Source: Dehalococcoidales bacterium (GTDB taxonomy: Bacteria > Chloroflexota > Dehalococcoidia > Dehalococcoidales > Fen-1064). From it: 13,302 bases of DNA. The notes beneath the pieces are model-generated. The model did no database searches, was not told the origin of the DNA, and saw nothing but the letters and a program-made list of their open reading frames with translations. Of the stretch, positions 6,735 to 13,302 are shown piece after piece; within the stretch, counting starts at the first letter, position 1, and every line of letters begins with the position of its first letter. The translations under genes were made by a program, and so were the position numbers. The stretch is from positions 1 through 13,302 of the forward strand of contig JAQTPO010000042.1 in the NCBI GenBank assembly GCA_028712845.1, written 5' to 3'.

Positions 6735-8956
6735 TGAATGAGTTCCTCCTTTGATAACTGGGACAACGCAATTTCCTGATAGACGCCACAGTTTTTCATT
6801 AGTTCTTTATGCGTACCGATACCCGCAATCTCACCTTTGTCCAGTACCACAATCTGGTCTGCTCCCAGAATGGTACTGACTCTCTGGGTCACAATCAGAA
6901 CCGTTGCGTTAACGGTCTCTTTCTTTAGCGCTCTTCTCAGCGCCATGTCTGTTTTAAAATCAAGAGCAGAAAGGCTATCATCAAAGATATAAATCTCCGG
7001 TTTCTTTGCCAGAGCGCGGGCGATTGCCAGTCTTTGTTTCTGCCCTCCGGATAGATTCGTACCACCCTGGGATATGACAGTGGCATAGCCCTGTTCATTA
7101 TCTGCGATAAAATTCAGAGCCTGGGCTGTCTCGGCGTATTTAGCCACCTCTGCATCTGTAGCATCTTCATCGGCATACCTGATATTACTTTCGATAGTAC
7201 CGGAGAAGAGCACCGCTTTCTGAGAGACGTAGCCGATTTTATCCCGCAGGTCATGCTGAGTCACATCCCTGACATCAATTCCATCGACAAGAACACTACC
7301 ATTGGTTACATCGTAGAAACGTGGAATCAGGTTGATAAGAGTCGATTTGCCGCTTCCGGTGCTCCCGATAAATGCGGTCGTCTGCCCGGGCATTGCCGTT
7401 AAAGTAATCCTTTTCAGCACATCATCCTCAGCGCCGGGATAACGGAACGACACATCCCGGAATTCCACCACCCCCTGCTTGCGACCATCAAATTTCTGCG
7501 GTTCCTTCGGGTCTTTAATAACAGGGTCGGTCTCCAGCACTTCACTGATTCTTACGGCAGAAACGCTGGCGCGCGGCAACATAATAAATACTATCGATAC
7601 CATCAGGAAGGACATAATGATTTGCATAGCATATTGCATGAAAGCCATCATATCGCCAACCTGCATAGAACCGGCGTCAATCTGATGTGCGCCCACCCAT
7701 ACAATCAATAACATCACTCCGTTCATAAGCAACATCATCACCGGCATCATAAATACCATCACACGATTGACAAACAAACTCGTTTTCGTCAGGTCCATGT
7801 TTGCAACATCGAACTTTTTCTCTTCGTGTTTCTGCGTATTAAATGCCCTGATAACCATCAACCCGGTGAGCATTTCACGCATCGCCAGGTTTAGTTTATC
7901 GATGAATTTCTGCATAGCCTGGAATTTGGGAAGGGCAATCGCAAACATAATACCCATCATGGTCAGTATTGCGCCGACCGCCGCCACGATAATCCACAGC
8001 ATCGACCTATCGGCATCAAGCACCTTTATGATGCCACCCACACCAAGGATAGGAGCGTAGAAAAGTATCCTGAATAACATCACCATCAGCATTTGTATTT
8101 GCGTAATGTCATTTGTGGACCTGGTAATCAAAGAAGCAGTGGAGAATTTGTCAAATTCAGTATTGGAGAAACTCTCCACTCTTTCAAATAACTGCCGGCG
8201 CAGATTTCGTCCCAAGCCGGCAGCAATACGCGCCGATAAATAACCTACCGTTATCGAACAGGCTGCACTCGCTATGGTAAGAAGGAGCATTAACAGCCCG
8301 ATTCTCAGCATGTACCCGGTCTGGATGCCGCTGATATTCATACCGAGGGCTTTATACTGGACAGTAAGATAAGCGATGGAATATTGTTTGAGCAGGCTTT
8401 CCGGCACGGAATTGACCTGAGTATCAACCATACCGCGAATTACAGTCAATTGGTCAGGCGGCAATTGTGCAATGACCGTGAATGGGTCAACACCTGCCGG
8501 GATTTGGATGGTGCTTCCTGCATATGCAGCGATACCGCCCACTTCAATGGCAGACACCGGCGTGATTGATTTGATGAAAATTGTATCTAAACGCGCGATT
8601 TCAGTTTTATCGTTTGTGTTCAGTTTATATACCGTTGTGTTAGCTAACTGGGGATAGGTTTTCAGGTATTTCGCATAATCTGCCGCGGAAAGGGAATGCC
8701 TGTCCAGTAGAATATAGTCCGTCATAACCTGTGCCTTTTCACCATCGGTCATAAACAGTGTGAGTTTATTAAATTCGCCGGCGCTGACAGCCTGCGGCAC
8801 GGCGTTCTCGATACCGCTCTGCTGGATGCCGATATTGACGATATTGGACATATAACCGGGCAAAGAGAGGTCAGCCATCGCCTGAGCGAATAACAGGACG
8901 AAGATTGCCACAATCGACCACACAAAGGGCTTAAGATGTTTAATCAGTTTCCGCAC
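6731..8956 (-). CDS. ABC exporter half-transporter, degenerate-site subunit with large extracytoplasmic insert
   Basis: 741 aa. TM1 (about 10-32) is followed by a roughly 170-residue hydrophilic segment (about 44-212) before TM2, where ordinary exporters have a short loop; by topology it faces outside. The rest of the membrane domain ends near 460 and the ATPase follows: Walker A GSTGSGKST (531-539), Gln579, canonical LSGGQ (635-639), Walker B IYIFDD with Asp660 replacing catalytic Glu, and Gln691 (VTQR) replacing the switch His. Thus its own ATP site is degenerate while its signature completes the active site of the partner, as in TM287-type subunits. Start is GTG at 8956, ten bases after GGAGG; no better in-frame ATG is seen. 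It lies 83 nt after marR in the same direction and overlaps the next gene by four bases, giving a marR-ABC-ABC operon. Confidence 0.94.
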   Translation of the reverse strand: MRKLIKHLKPFVWSIVAIFVLLFAQAMADLSLPGYMSNIVNIGIQQSGIENAVPQAVSAGEFNKLTLFMTDGEKAQVMTDYILLDRHSLSAADYAKYLKTYPQLANTTVYKLNTNDKTEIARLDTIFIKSITPVSAIEVGGIAAYAGSTIQIPAGVDPFTVIAQLPPDQLTVIRGMVDTQVNSVPESLLKQYSIAYLTVQYKALGMNISGIQTGYMLRIGLLMLLLTIASAACSITVGYLSARIAAGLGRNLRRQLFERVESFSNTEFDKFSTASLITRSTNDITQIQMLMVMLFRILFYAPILGVGGIIKVLDADRSMLWIIVAAVGAILTMMGIMFAIALPKFQAMQKFIDKLNLAMREMLTGLMVIRAFNTQKHEEKKFDVANMDLTKTSLFVNRVMVFMMPVMMLLMNGVMLLIVWVGAHQIDAGSMQVGDMMAFMQYAMQIIMSFLMVSIVFIMLPRASVSAVRISEVLETDPVIKDPKEPQKFDGRKQGVVEFRDVSFRYPGAEDDVLKRITLTAMPGQTTAFIGSTGSGKSTLINLIPRFYDVTNGSVLVDGIDVRDVTQHDLRDKIGYVSQKAVLFSGTIESNIRYADEDATDAEVAKYAETAQALNFIADNEQGYATVISQGGTNLSGGQKQRLAIARALAKKPEIYIFDDSLSALDFKTDMALRRALKKETVNATVLIVTQRVSTILGADQIVVLDKGEIAGIGTHKELMKNCGVYQEIALSQLSKEELIQ

Positions 8957-8975
8957 TTATGGAATACCTCCGTGA

Positions 8976-8989
8976 CATGCATATGTATG
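8976..8989. promoter_or_regulatory. Short near-palindrome upstream of the ABC genes
   Basis: CATGCATATGTATG is a 14-bp palindrome with one mismatched pair, placed five bases before the SD of the first ABC gene, in the marR-ABC gap. It does not resemble the 17-bp operator at 9530. It might be a second control site or RNA structure; chance cannot be excluded. Confidence 0.2.
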
Positions 8990-9039
8990 CTGAAATACTA
9001 TGATTGCCGATACTGAGCCACCCAACCGTTATATTCGAA

Positions 9040-9477
9040 CTACAGCCTGGACACAATACGGCTCAGTGTTTCCAGAGACACTGACATTTCCGTCAATTCT
9101 TCAGGCGTCAGGTTTGCCAGTTTATTTTTAATATTTTCCTTCACTTTTCCCTTCATTTCGTCGCGCAATAAAATACCGCGACTGGTCAGGTTGAGATTGA
9201 TTACCCGCCGGTCTGCGGTATCCGGGTGCCTTTCTACCACTCCTAGGTTTACTAACTGGTCTATCAGGTGCGTCATTTGCGGTTTTGACATCGTCAATAT
9301 GTTCGCCAGCTCAGAAACAGTCATATTACCCCGGCTGAGCACGCCCATAACGGCGAAATGGAGACGGGTCAAATTGCCTGTTACTCCCCCCAAATCCATT
9401 CTGAGAACCTTCTTATGCAAAACAGGAAGGGTTTGAACCAGGTTCCTTATAATAGTTTCGATATTAGCGTCATCCAT
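9040..9477 (-). CDS. MarR-family transcriptional regulator
   Basis: 145 aa winged-helix regulator, probably a dimeric repressor of its own operon and the exporter genes. An N-terminal dimerisation helix is followed by helices about 38-50, MTVSELANIL (52-61), recognition helix SKPQMTHLIDQLVNLGVVER (64-83), a wing with DRRVINLNLT (89-98), and two long C-terminal helices for dimerisation. Pattern and length are typical MarR. Start chosen at ATG 9477, with only a weak GAGCGG ahead; the in-frame TTG at 9492 would add MSGCK but has no SD. Upstream is a consensus promoter with an abutting perfect palindrome. The first ABC gene starts 83 nt downstream. No cysteine-based redox sensor is seen if the ATG start is used; the ligand is unknown and presumably related to the exported compound. 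Confidence 0.93.
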   Translation of the reverse strand: MDDANIETIIRNLVQTLPVLHKKVLRMDLGGVTGNLTRLHFAVMGVLSRGNMTVSELANILTMSKPQMTHLIDQLVNLGVVERHPDTADRRVINLNLTSRGILLRDEMKGKVKENIKNKLANLTPEELTEMSVSLETLSRIVSRL

Positions 9478-9529
9478 TTTGCAACCGCTCAAGAAATAGA
9501 TTTTTAAGGAATATGTTTACTCAACTAAC

Positions 9530-9546
9530 AGTTCATTCAATGAACT
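9530..9546. promoter_or_regulatory. Perfect 17-bp palindrome, probable MarR operator
   Basis: AGTTCATTCAATGAACT is fully symmetric around a central C (8-bp arms). Size and symmetry fit MarR-dimer operators. It directly abuts the -10 hexamer at 9547-9552 on its downstream side, so it covers the predicted transcription start of marR. Bound repressor would block initiation: autoregulation of marR and the two ABC genes. Confidence 0.8.
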
Positions 9547-9575
9547 ATTATATGGCATAACTTTGAGGTTGTCAA
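9547..9575 (-). promoter_or_regulatory. Consensus sigma70 promoter of the marR-ABC operon
   Basis: On the minus strand TTGACA (9575-9570) and TATAAT (9552-9547) are both perfect and separated by the optimal 17 bases. About 70 bases separate the -10 from the marR ATG. Such a strong promoter makes sense only if repressed, which the adjoining palindrome would explain. Confidence 0.87.
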
Positions 9576-9612
9576 TCAGCTCATAGTGGGAAATTCTGCA
9601 TATTGAAAGGAT

Positions 9613-9700
9613 TGACTTCCCGACTAGGATTCGAACCTAGAACTTAGCGGTTATCTGCGGCAAACTGCAGCACGCGAACCGATTGGTCCACGCTTGAACT
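9613..9700 (-). tRNA. Degenerate tRNA-like sequence (possible tRNA remnant)
   Basis: Read on the minus strand, the 3' part has a perfect T-arm, CTAGG-TTCGAAT-CCTAG (9640-9624), followed by TCGGGAAG, close to the 3' end of bacterial tRNA-Asn genes as I remember them (CCTACTCGGGGAG). Upstream are a D-loop-like CAATCGG and a possible anticodon arm (TGCTG, loop CAGTTTG, CCGCA: four of five pairs) or an alternative around CAGATAA. The cloverleaf fails: no segment pairs with the 3' acceptor strand TCGGGAA, residue 33 would be A instead of T in both readings, and no CCA is encoded. So I see tRNA ancestry in the 3' half but not a convincing functional tRNA. The 5' boundary is arbitrary. May be a pseudo-tRNA or an integration scar. 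Confidence 0.38.
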
Positions 9701-9736
9701 GCCAGGATATACTAATCTGGGCAGGAGGATACCATG

Positions 9737-10201
9737 CTAACCACCTCTTGTCTTGACAAGTTGATAGATGCCCCACATGCTCCCTCCCTGACCGAAGGCT
9801 AGCCATGTTTCACCATCCAACACATAAAGACGATAACGCTCGTTGATACTGTACTGGTACCGCTGTTTGAACCCTGAGATATCCGGCACGCCAGACTCCC
9901 CCATCATTCTAACGCCTGGCATAAACAAAGCCGCAAACGCCTCTACATCTACCTCGCTTTTCTCAAAGCTCGCTGTGATTTGTTCTTCGGTGCCATCAGT
10001 CTGCAGGATGGTAAGGGACATCTCTGCGACAACGTATTTAGGAGCATTCTCCTTTGTCGTATACCAAGAGCTTAAAGGGTTCATGTACACGGTTTTCTCA
10101 TACCGATAGGTGCCTTTGATATCCACGTTATTTGACACGCAACCTGCCATGACTGCGAGGCACAGGAGTCCGGCTAAGAATGTCATCCCAATTTTAATCA
10201 T
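9737..10201 (-). CDS. Small putative lipoprotein of unknown function
   Basis: 154 aa from the ATG at 10201. The N-terminus is a classic lipoprotein signal: Lys at position 3, a hydrophobic core (MTFLAGLLCLAV) and lipobox MAGC with Cys21 as the lipidated residue, followed by VSNN. The mature part (about 134 aa) is mixed alpha/beta with repeated aromatic residues (GTYRYEKTVY, FKQRYQYSINERYRLYVLDGETWLAFG) and no domain I recognise. The same frame is open up to 10423, but that extension would bury the signal peptide at residue 75 and overlaps the HTH gene on the other strand, so the shorter start is preferred although its SD is poor. Predicted location is the outer face of the cytoplasmic membrane. 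It lies between the tRNA-like sequence and the divergent HTH gene. Confidence 0.75.
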   Translation of the reverse strand: MIKIGMTFLAGLLCLAVMAGCVSNNVDIKGTYRYEKTVYMNPLSSWYTTKENAPKYVVAEMSLTILQTDGTEEQITASFEKSEVDVEAFAALFMPGVRMMGESGVPDISGFKQRYQYSINERYRLYVLDGETWLAFGQGGSMWGIYQLVKTRGG

Positions 10202-10262
10202 TTTGTATTTTCTAGCTGTCCACAAGGGCGCACCCCCTCGATTGTGATAATGGCTGGTCAGC

Positions 10263-10727
10263 GTGCCACGTCCTCCAGAAAATGGGGCGGGAGAGATTAA
10301 ACAACGGAGAGTAAAGGCATCAAGGTCAATTGGCTCCCCGAATGGGTCGATACACAGAACTTTCCAGGCTACCTTCGAGATGCCAAGCGTTCCATTTAAC
10401 CACAACCTCATCAAAATTGGCAAGCGACAATACCGGAATCCAATTCACCTAGCGAAGGAATGGCGCAGGGCTTTAGATGAAGGCCGGTATTCTTCACCTG
10501 CTGCTCTTTCGCGAAATCTTAAAGTCTCAAGGGCTAGAGTGACCCAGATATTGAACCTTCTACAGTTGTCACCGTCAGCGAAAGAAATGATTTCTTCGTT
10601 GGGCGATTCCTTATATAACCCCACCGTTACTGAAAGAAGATTGAGACCGCTATTGGGTTTACCTATCAAAGAGCAGATAGCGCAGGCCAAAATTATCCTG
10701 TCCAATGTCATGCACAACCAAACGTAG
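10263..10727 (+). CDS. HTH DNA-binding protein, ParB/KorB-like, mobile-element associated type
   Basis: Up to 154 aa from GTG 10263; an internal ATG at 10380 would give 115 aa and still keep the conserved part, and neither start has a good SD. The core reads KIGKRQYRNPIHLAKEWRRAL (51-71), then a helix-turn-helix: SPAALSRNLKVSRARVTQILNLL (78-100, the SRARVTQ recognition-helix style of ParB/KorB proteins), then TVTERRLRPLLGLP (121-134). I recognise this as a small HTH family often found beside serine recombinases in Chloroflexi and other bacteria; that association is from memory, and no recombinase is visible here. The basic N-terminal 40 residues are uncertain. A GATAAT preceded by TGT lies at 10243-10251, a possible extended -10 only 12 bases before the GTG. 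The stop codon lies inside the hairpin with a tRNA T-loop sequence at 10722-10748. Confidence 0.7.
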   Translation: MPRPPENGAGEIKQRRVKASRSIGSPNGSIHRTFQATFEMPSVPFNHNLIKIGKRQYRNPIHLAKEWRRALDEGRYSSPAALSRNLKVSRARVTQILNLLQLSPSAKEMISSLGDSLYNPTVTERRLRPLLGLPIKEQIAQAKIILSNVMHNQT

Positions 10728-10748
10728 AGGTTCGAATCCCCCTAACGT
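10722..10748 (+). repeat. Isolated tRNA T-arm-like hairpin at the end of the HTH gene, possible attachment site
   Basis: GGTTCGAATCC at 10729-10739 is the conserved T-arm core, flanked by ACGTAG and CTAACGT, which pair imperfectly to form a hairpin. No D-arm or anticodon arm precedes it; the bases upstream encode the HTH protein, whose TAG stop (10725-10727) is in the left arm. The same 11-mer occurs in inverted orientation at 9627-9637. A tRNA 3' fragment without the rest of the gene is what integration into a tRNA gene leaves behind; it could also be a Rho-independent-like structure lacking a T-tract. Confidence 0.4.
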
Positions 10749-10856
10749 GACTGGCGAGCGAAAAATGGAGGAATTGGAGTTTTTCAAGCCGGAATTTACA
10801 AGAACAAGATGATCCGACAAAGAATGGAATTGTACTAAGGTTCTGTCATGTTTGCG
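10749..10856. other. Intergenic stretch without recognised feature
   Basis: About 110 bases between the T-arm hairpin and the stop of the minus-strand small gene. Only a 15-codon ORF starting at ATG 10766 (MEELEFFKPEFTRTR) is present, too short to support. No terminator or promoter could be defined. Confidence 0.4.
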
Positions 10857-11300
10857 TTATTGTTTTTCTCGTTTCCCTTGGAACATCTTCTGATCATTCG
10901 ACGATAATTCGTCAAGAAATTGTTTTGAGTATTTCCCAGCGAGAGTATCAGCATCGCTTTTCCAGTATCTGTACTTCAGTTCATTCCAGCTTCCATATTT
11001 TTTTGCCAATTCATGTTTTCGGCTGTCATCTTTATAATAAAGGCATAGAACATACTCACCAGAAGGCGGAGTGATACCCGTCATGTGAGTTTTAGCACGA
11101 TGAAAACCGCCATTTTCTAATTCGTCAATAGCGATCTCGATAAGGAGGCCTCTGTTCATAGAAAAAAACAGGTATTTCCCGGTTATTTCGTAAGGTGCAG
11201 TCGGGATATCTGATCTATCAAACCATTCCCAGTATCCGTCACAGCTACTGATCACATTTGTGCTCAAGACTTTGGTCTTCTTTTTCTTGTCCTTGCTCAT
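10857..11300 (-). CDS. Small protein resembling the Bles03/DUF1917 (putative phosphothreonine-lyase-like) fold
   Basis: 147 aa, ATG 11300 with GGAGG six bases upstream. Lys-rich start, then DGYWEWFDRS (21-30), GKYLFF (41-46), GGFHRAKTHM (64-73), GEYVLCLYYKDDSRKHELAKKYG (81-103) and LKYRYWKSDADTLAGKYS (108-125). The succession W-x-W, GK-x-hydrophobic-F, G-x-x-x-AK, a CLYYKDD strand and Y-x-K-S-D-x-x-T-x-x-G-x-Y resembles the Bles03/DUF1917 family as I remember it, sometimes labelled putative phosphothreonine lyase domain. I cannot confirm this without a profile search, and no enzymatic activity should be inferred. Soluble, no signal peptide. It lies 94 bases downstream of the primase-helicase gene, same strand, so it may be co-transcribed with it. 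Confidence 0.72.
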   Translation of the reverse strand: MSKDKKKKTKVLSTNVISSCDGYWEWFDRSDIPTAPYEITGKYLFFSMNRGLLIEIAIDELENGGFHRAKTHMTGITPPSGEYVLCLYYKDDSRKHELAKKYGSWNELKYRYWKSDADTLAGKYSKQFLDELSSNDQKMFQGKREKQ

Positions 11301-11394
11301 AATTTACCTCCATTACAGATGTACGTCGCCTATGTCAAGAGCACCCTGGATGGAAGTGAAGCGAGTGTATCTATTAAGATAATGGCCAAAGCGG

Positions 11395-13302
11395 TTAGCT
11401 CGAGGTCAAACTATCCCAAAGAGAAGGCATCGAAGTCTTCGTCTTATCATATTCGAGGTTATTTTTATTCGGATTGTCAGCTTTATCCAGCTCATAACCC
11501 ATAGCTCGATAGCCACGCAACCTCTTCTGGAACATTTTTACCAACATCGGTACATTTCGGTCCACATAGTCAAATATTCTGGCATCTGTTTTGCCAGCAT
11601 GAAGCCTGTGCAGCCGCCCGGCATATTGAACCAGAGTCCCATTCCACGAAACGGGCAAGGCCAGAAAAAGAGTATCGAGCCGAGCATCATCAAAACCTTC
11701 ACCGATATACCGTCCTGTGGCTAACAATACCCGCCTTTCGCTTTCTGGAATAGAGGCTAATTGCTCTGCAATAGCGCGGCGTTGTTTGATGCCCATACCA
11801 CCCCAAAGAACGATAACGTTCTTCACAACCTTGGTCAATCGGCTGGAGAAGTATTCCAAATGCTCTCGTCGCTCGGTCAGAAGAATCGGTGAGCGCCCCT
11901 CCTCAATAGATTTGAGGATGTCATCCAGAATGAACTTGTTTCGTGTTTCATCAGCTATTAACGCCGAATATATTTCCTGGATAGACAATTTATTTTCAGC
12001 CGTAGGTGGTGTGAAGCTTGTATTGCGGCAAATCAAAACGTGATTCAATGCCGCTTGAGAATTCAGCTCGTTTTGCCGGATCTCGTAACGTATGGGACCG
12101 CATTGCATAAGGATAATCGGCTGATGGCCATCGCGACGATACGGCGTTGCTGTGAGTCCCAGAACATAACGGGCTTTCGCCTGGCGCAGCACTTGTTCGA
12201 AAGTAAATGCTGGAAGATGATGACATTCGTCCACTATTACTTGACCGTATTCGGCCACAAGGTCGGACACTTGTTTATTTTGGAACAGACTTTGGAGCAT
12301 AGCCACGTCTAGAAGACCAGTGCGCTTGTTTTTACCTCCGCCTATTTGGCCTATTTTTGCAGGATCTATCTCCAGAAAGCTAGAGAGTTGATTCCGCCAT
12401 TGGTCCATCAAGGGACGACGATTAACTAAAATCAGAGTATTTACTCCTCTGGAAGCGATTATTGAGATACCGACCACAGTCTTACCTGATCCGGAAGGTG
12501 CTACTAATATACCTCGATTATGCGGGAGTACCTTTGATGCTGCTTCTTCCTGAACAGGTGACAGCTGCCCACGAAAAGCGACTTTAAGTTCTGTACCTGA
12601 AAAACTTTTATCAGCAATTTCAGGTTTGATTCCTACCTTCTCCAGCAATGCGTGTAATTCATCCAAGAGACCCAGCGGAATACCCAGATGCTTGGGGAAT
12701 TCTTCGGCACAACAGACTATTCGGGGAGTCAGCGCAGTAGATAAGCGTAGTTTCTGTTTCTTATAGAATTCCGGATTTTGAAAAGCTGCTAGACGTTTGA
12801 TTTTGTTAAGCAAGGACGATGGTAATCCGATATTTTCCACATAAATGAGATTGCTTACTACAAGATTGACCTTCTCAGGGAAAGGACCAGCAAGAATATC
12901 AGGGGGCAATTTTGAAGGAGGAATAGCCCATGGACTATCATCATCTTCAGTCAGTCCAAGGCGTACCCCTAACACTTGGCCGGTTCTCGTAGCCTCTCGA
13001 ACAGCATTCTCCAGAATAGGGGGTGACACCCTTTTGATAGACGCTAAATAACTCCATTGGTCCGGATATGGTTTCAAAGTTTCATCCAGAAATAACGTGT
13101 TTCCTTTTTCACCAGGTACCTTTTGAAAAGGAAGAGCAATAAGATTTCCAAAGCCCCCTTTCGGAACAGTATCTTGATTTGGAAACAACCTATCATAAGA
13201 ATCCATACTAAGTTGATGACGCCGGGACATAGTCTGGGTCACCAAATAGCAGCCAAGATTACGTGCTGATGAGGCTGGAACCGCCTCCGAAAAGAATATC
13301 CA
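11395..13302 (-). CDS. TOTE conflict system-type primase-helicase (5' end outside window)
   Basis: 635 visible residues; the frame is open to the right edge, so the TTG at 13245 is internal, not a start. The first visible residues WIFFSEAVPAS, then RRHQLSMDSYDRLFPNQD and KGGFGNLIALP, match the C-terminal part of the archaeo-eukaryotic primase domain annotated in TOTE conflict proteins. The primase catalytic residues, and any N-terminal domains, lie outside. Then a DEAD/DEAH-like superfamily II helicase: Walker A APSGSGKT (268-275), Walker B/DEAH-type DECHH (358-362), motif III LTATP (383-387), GEGFDD (534-539) and motif VI QYAGRLHR (559-566). The two RecA lobes look intact, so an active NTP-driven helicase/translocase is likely. 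Predicted role is mobile-element or phage-conflict nucleic-acid processing in the cytoplasm; family naming rests on sequence style. The 3' neighbour is the small DUF1917-like gene; partners upstream cannot be seen. Confidence 0.9.
   Translation of the reverse strand, partial: WIFFSEAVPASSARNLGCYLVTQTMSRRHQLSMDSYDRLFPNQDTVPKGGFGNLIALPFQKVPGEKGNTLFLDETLKPYPDQWSYLASIKRVSPPILENAVREATRTGQVLGVRLGLTEDDDSPWAIPPSKLPPDILAGPFPEKVNLVVSNLIYVENIGLPSSLLNKIKRLAAFQNPEFYKKQKLRLSTALTPRIVCCAEEFPKHLGIPLGLLDELHALLEKVGIKPEIADKSFSGTELKVAFRGQLSPVQEEAASKVLPHNRGILVAPSGSGKTVVGISIIASRGVNTLILVNRRPLMDQWRNQLSSFLEIDPAKIGQIGGGKNKRTGLLDVAMLQSLFQNKQVSDLVAEYGQVIVDECHHLPAFTFEQVLRQAKARYVLGLTATPYRRDGHQPIILMQCGPIRYEIRQNELNSQAALNHVLICRNTSFTPPTAENKLSIQEIYSALIADETRNKFILDDILKSIEEGRSPILLTERREHLEYFSSRLTKVVKNVIVLWGGMGIKQRRAIAEQLASIPESERRVLLATGRYIGEGFDDARLDTLFLALPVSWNGTLVQYAGRLHRLHAGKTDARIFDYVDRNVPMLVKMFQKRLRGYRAMGYELDKADNPNKNNLEYDKTKTSMPSLWDSLTSS

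Noticed and set aside
9478..9492. TTG 9492 as the start of marR
   Set aside because: No SD upstream, and the added five residues are outside the usual MarR fold; ATG 9477 is preferred, though its SD is weak.
10722..10760. A complete tRNA gene on the plus strand
   Set aside because: Only the T-arm core is present; the upstream bases encode the HTH protein and no D-arm, anticodon arm or acceptor partner exists.
13243..13245. TTG as the start of the primase-helicase
   Set aside because: The 19 in-frame codons up to the window edge encode WIFFSE-type primase sequence, so the gene continues outside.
1..13302. CRISPR arrays or insertion sequences
   Set aside because: No regularly spaced repeats, transposase-like ORFs or terminal inverted repeats were seen on reading both strands.

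Overview
The window looks like a bacterial chromosome segment. It has sigma70-type promoters, Shine-Dalgarno sites and compact operons, with core metabolic genes interleaved with accessory, probably acquired DNA. The mix of pyruvate phosphate dikinase, an archaeal/fungal-type aspartate-semialdehyde dehydrogenase, a divergent LysA, a MarR-controlled heterodimeric ABC exporter and a recombinase-associated type of HTH protein would fit an anaerobe, perhaps Chloroflexota/Dehalococcoidia. That placement is only an impression from protein style and cannot be proved here.

Layout. (1) Positions 1-1153 (+): C-terminal 383 residues of pyruvate phosphate dikinase (ppdK), closed by a strong intrinsic hairpin terminator at 1174-1209. 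(2) 1237-2136 (-): an AT-rich two-gene unit made of a Panacea-domain protein (SocA/DUF4065-like antitoxin) followed by an unrecognised 122-aa protein. It is driven by a near-consensus promoter at 2165-2192 and looks like a toxin-antitoxin module inserted between housekeeping genes. (3) 2400-4811 (+): asd and a diaminopimelate decarboxylase-like gene (lysA), an aspartate-to-lysine pathway pair. (4) 4851-9477 (-): a marR regulator and two ABC half-transporters forming an asymmetric heterodimeric exporter. The marR promoter is a consensus TTGACA-17-TATAAT whose -10 is directly abutted by a perfect 17-bp palindrome, the likely autorepression operator. (5) 9613-10750: a patch with a degenerate tRNA-like sequence (-), a small lipoprotein (-), a ParB/KorB-like HTH protein (+) and a second isolated tRNA T-arm (+). 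The two T-arms share an 11-mer in inverted orientation and may mark recombination sites. (6) 10857-13302 (-): a small protein resembling the Bles03/DUF1917 fold, and a large primase-helicase fragment of the TOTE conflict system type, running off the right edge.

The core genes serve pyruvate/PEP interconversion and lysine/peptidoglycan precursor supply. The exporter operon is a self-contained MarR-regulated efflux unit. The accessory parts (Panacea module, tRNA-fragment/HTH patch, TOTE-type helicase) are genome-conflict or mobility cargo, and are the places to look for new biology.
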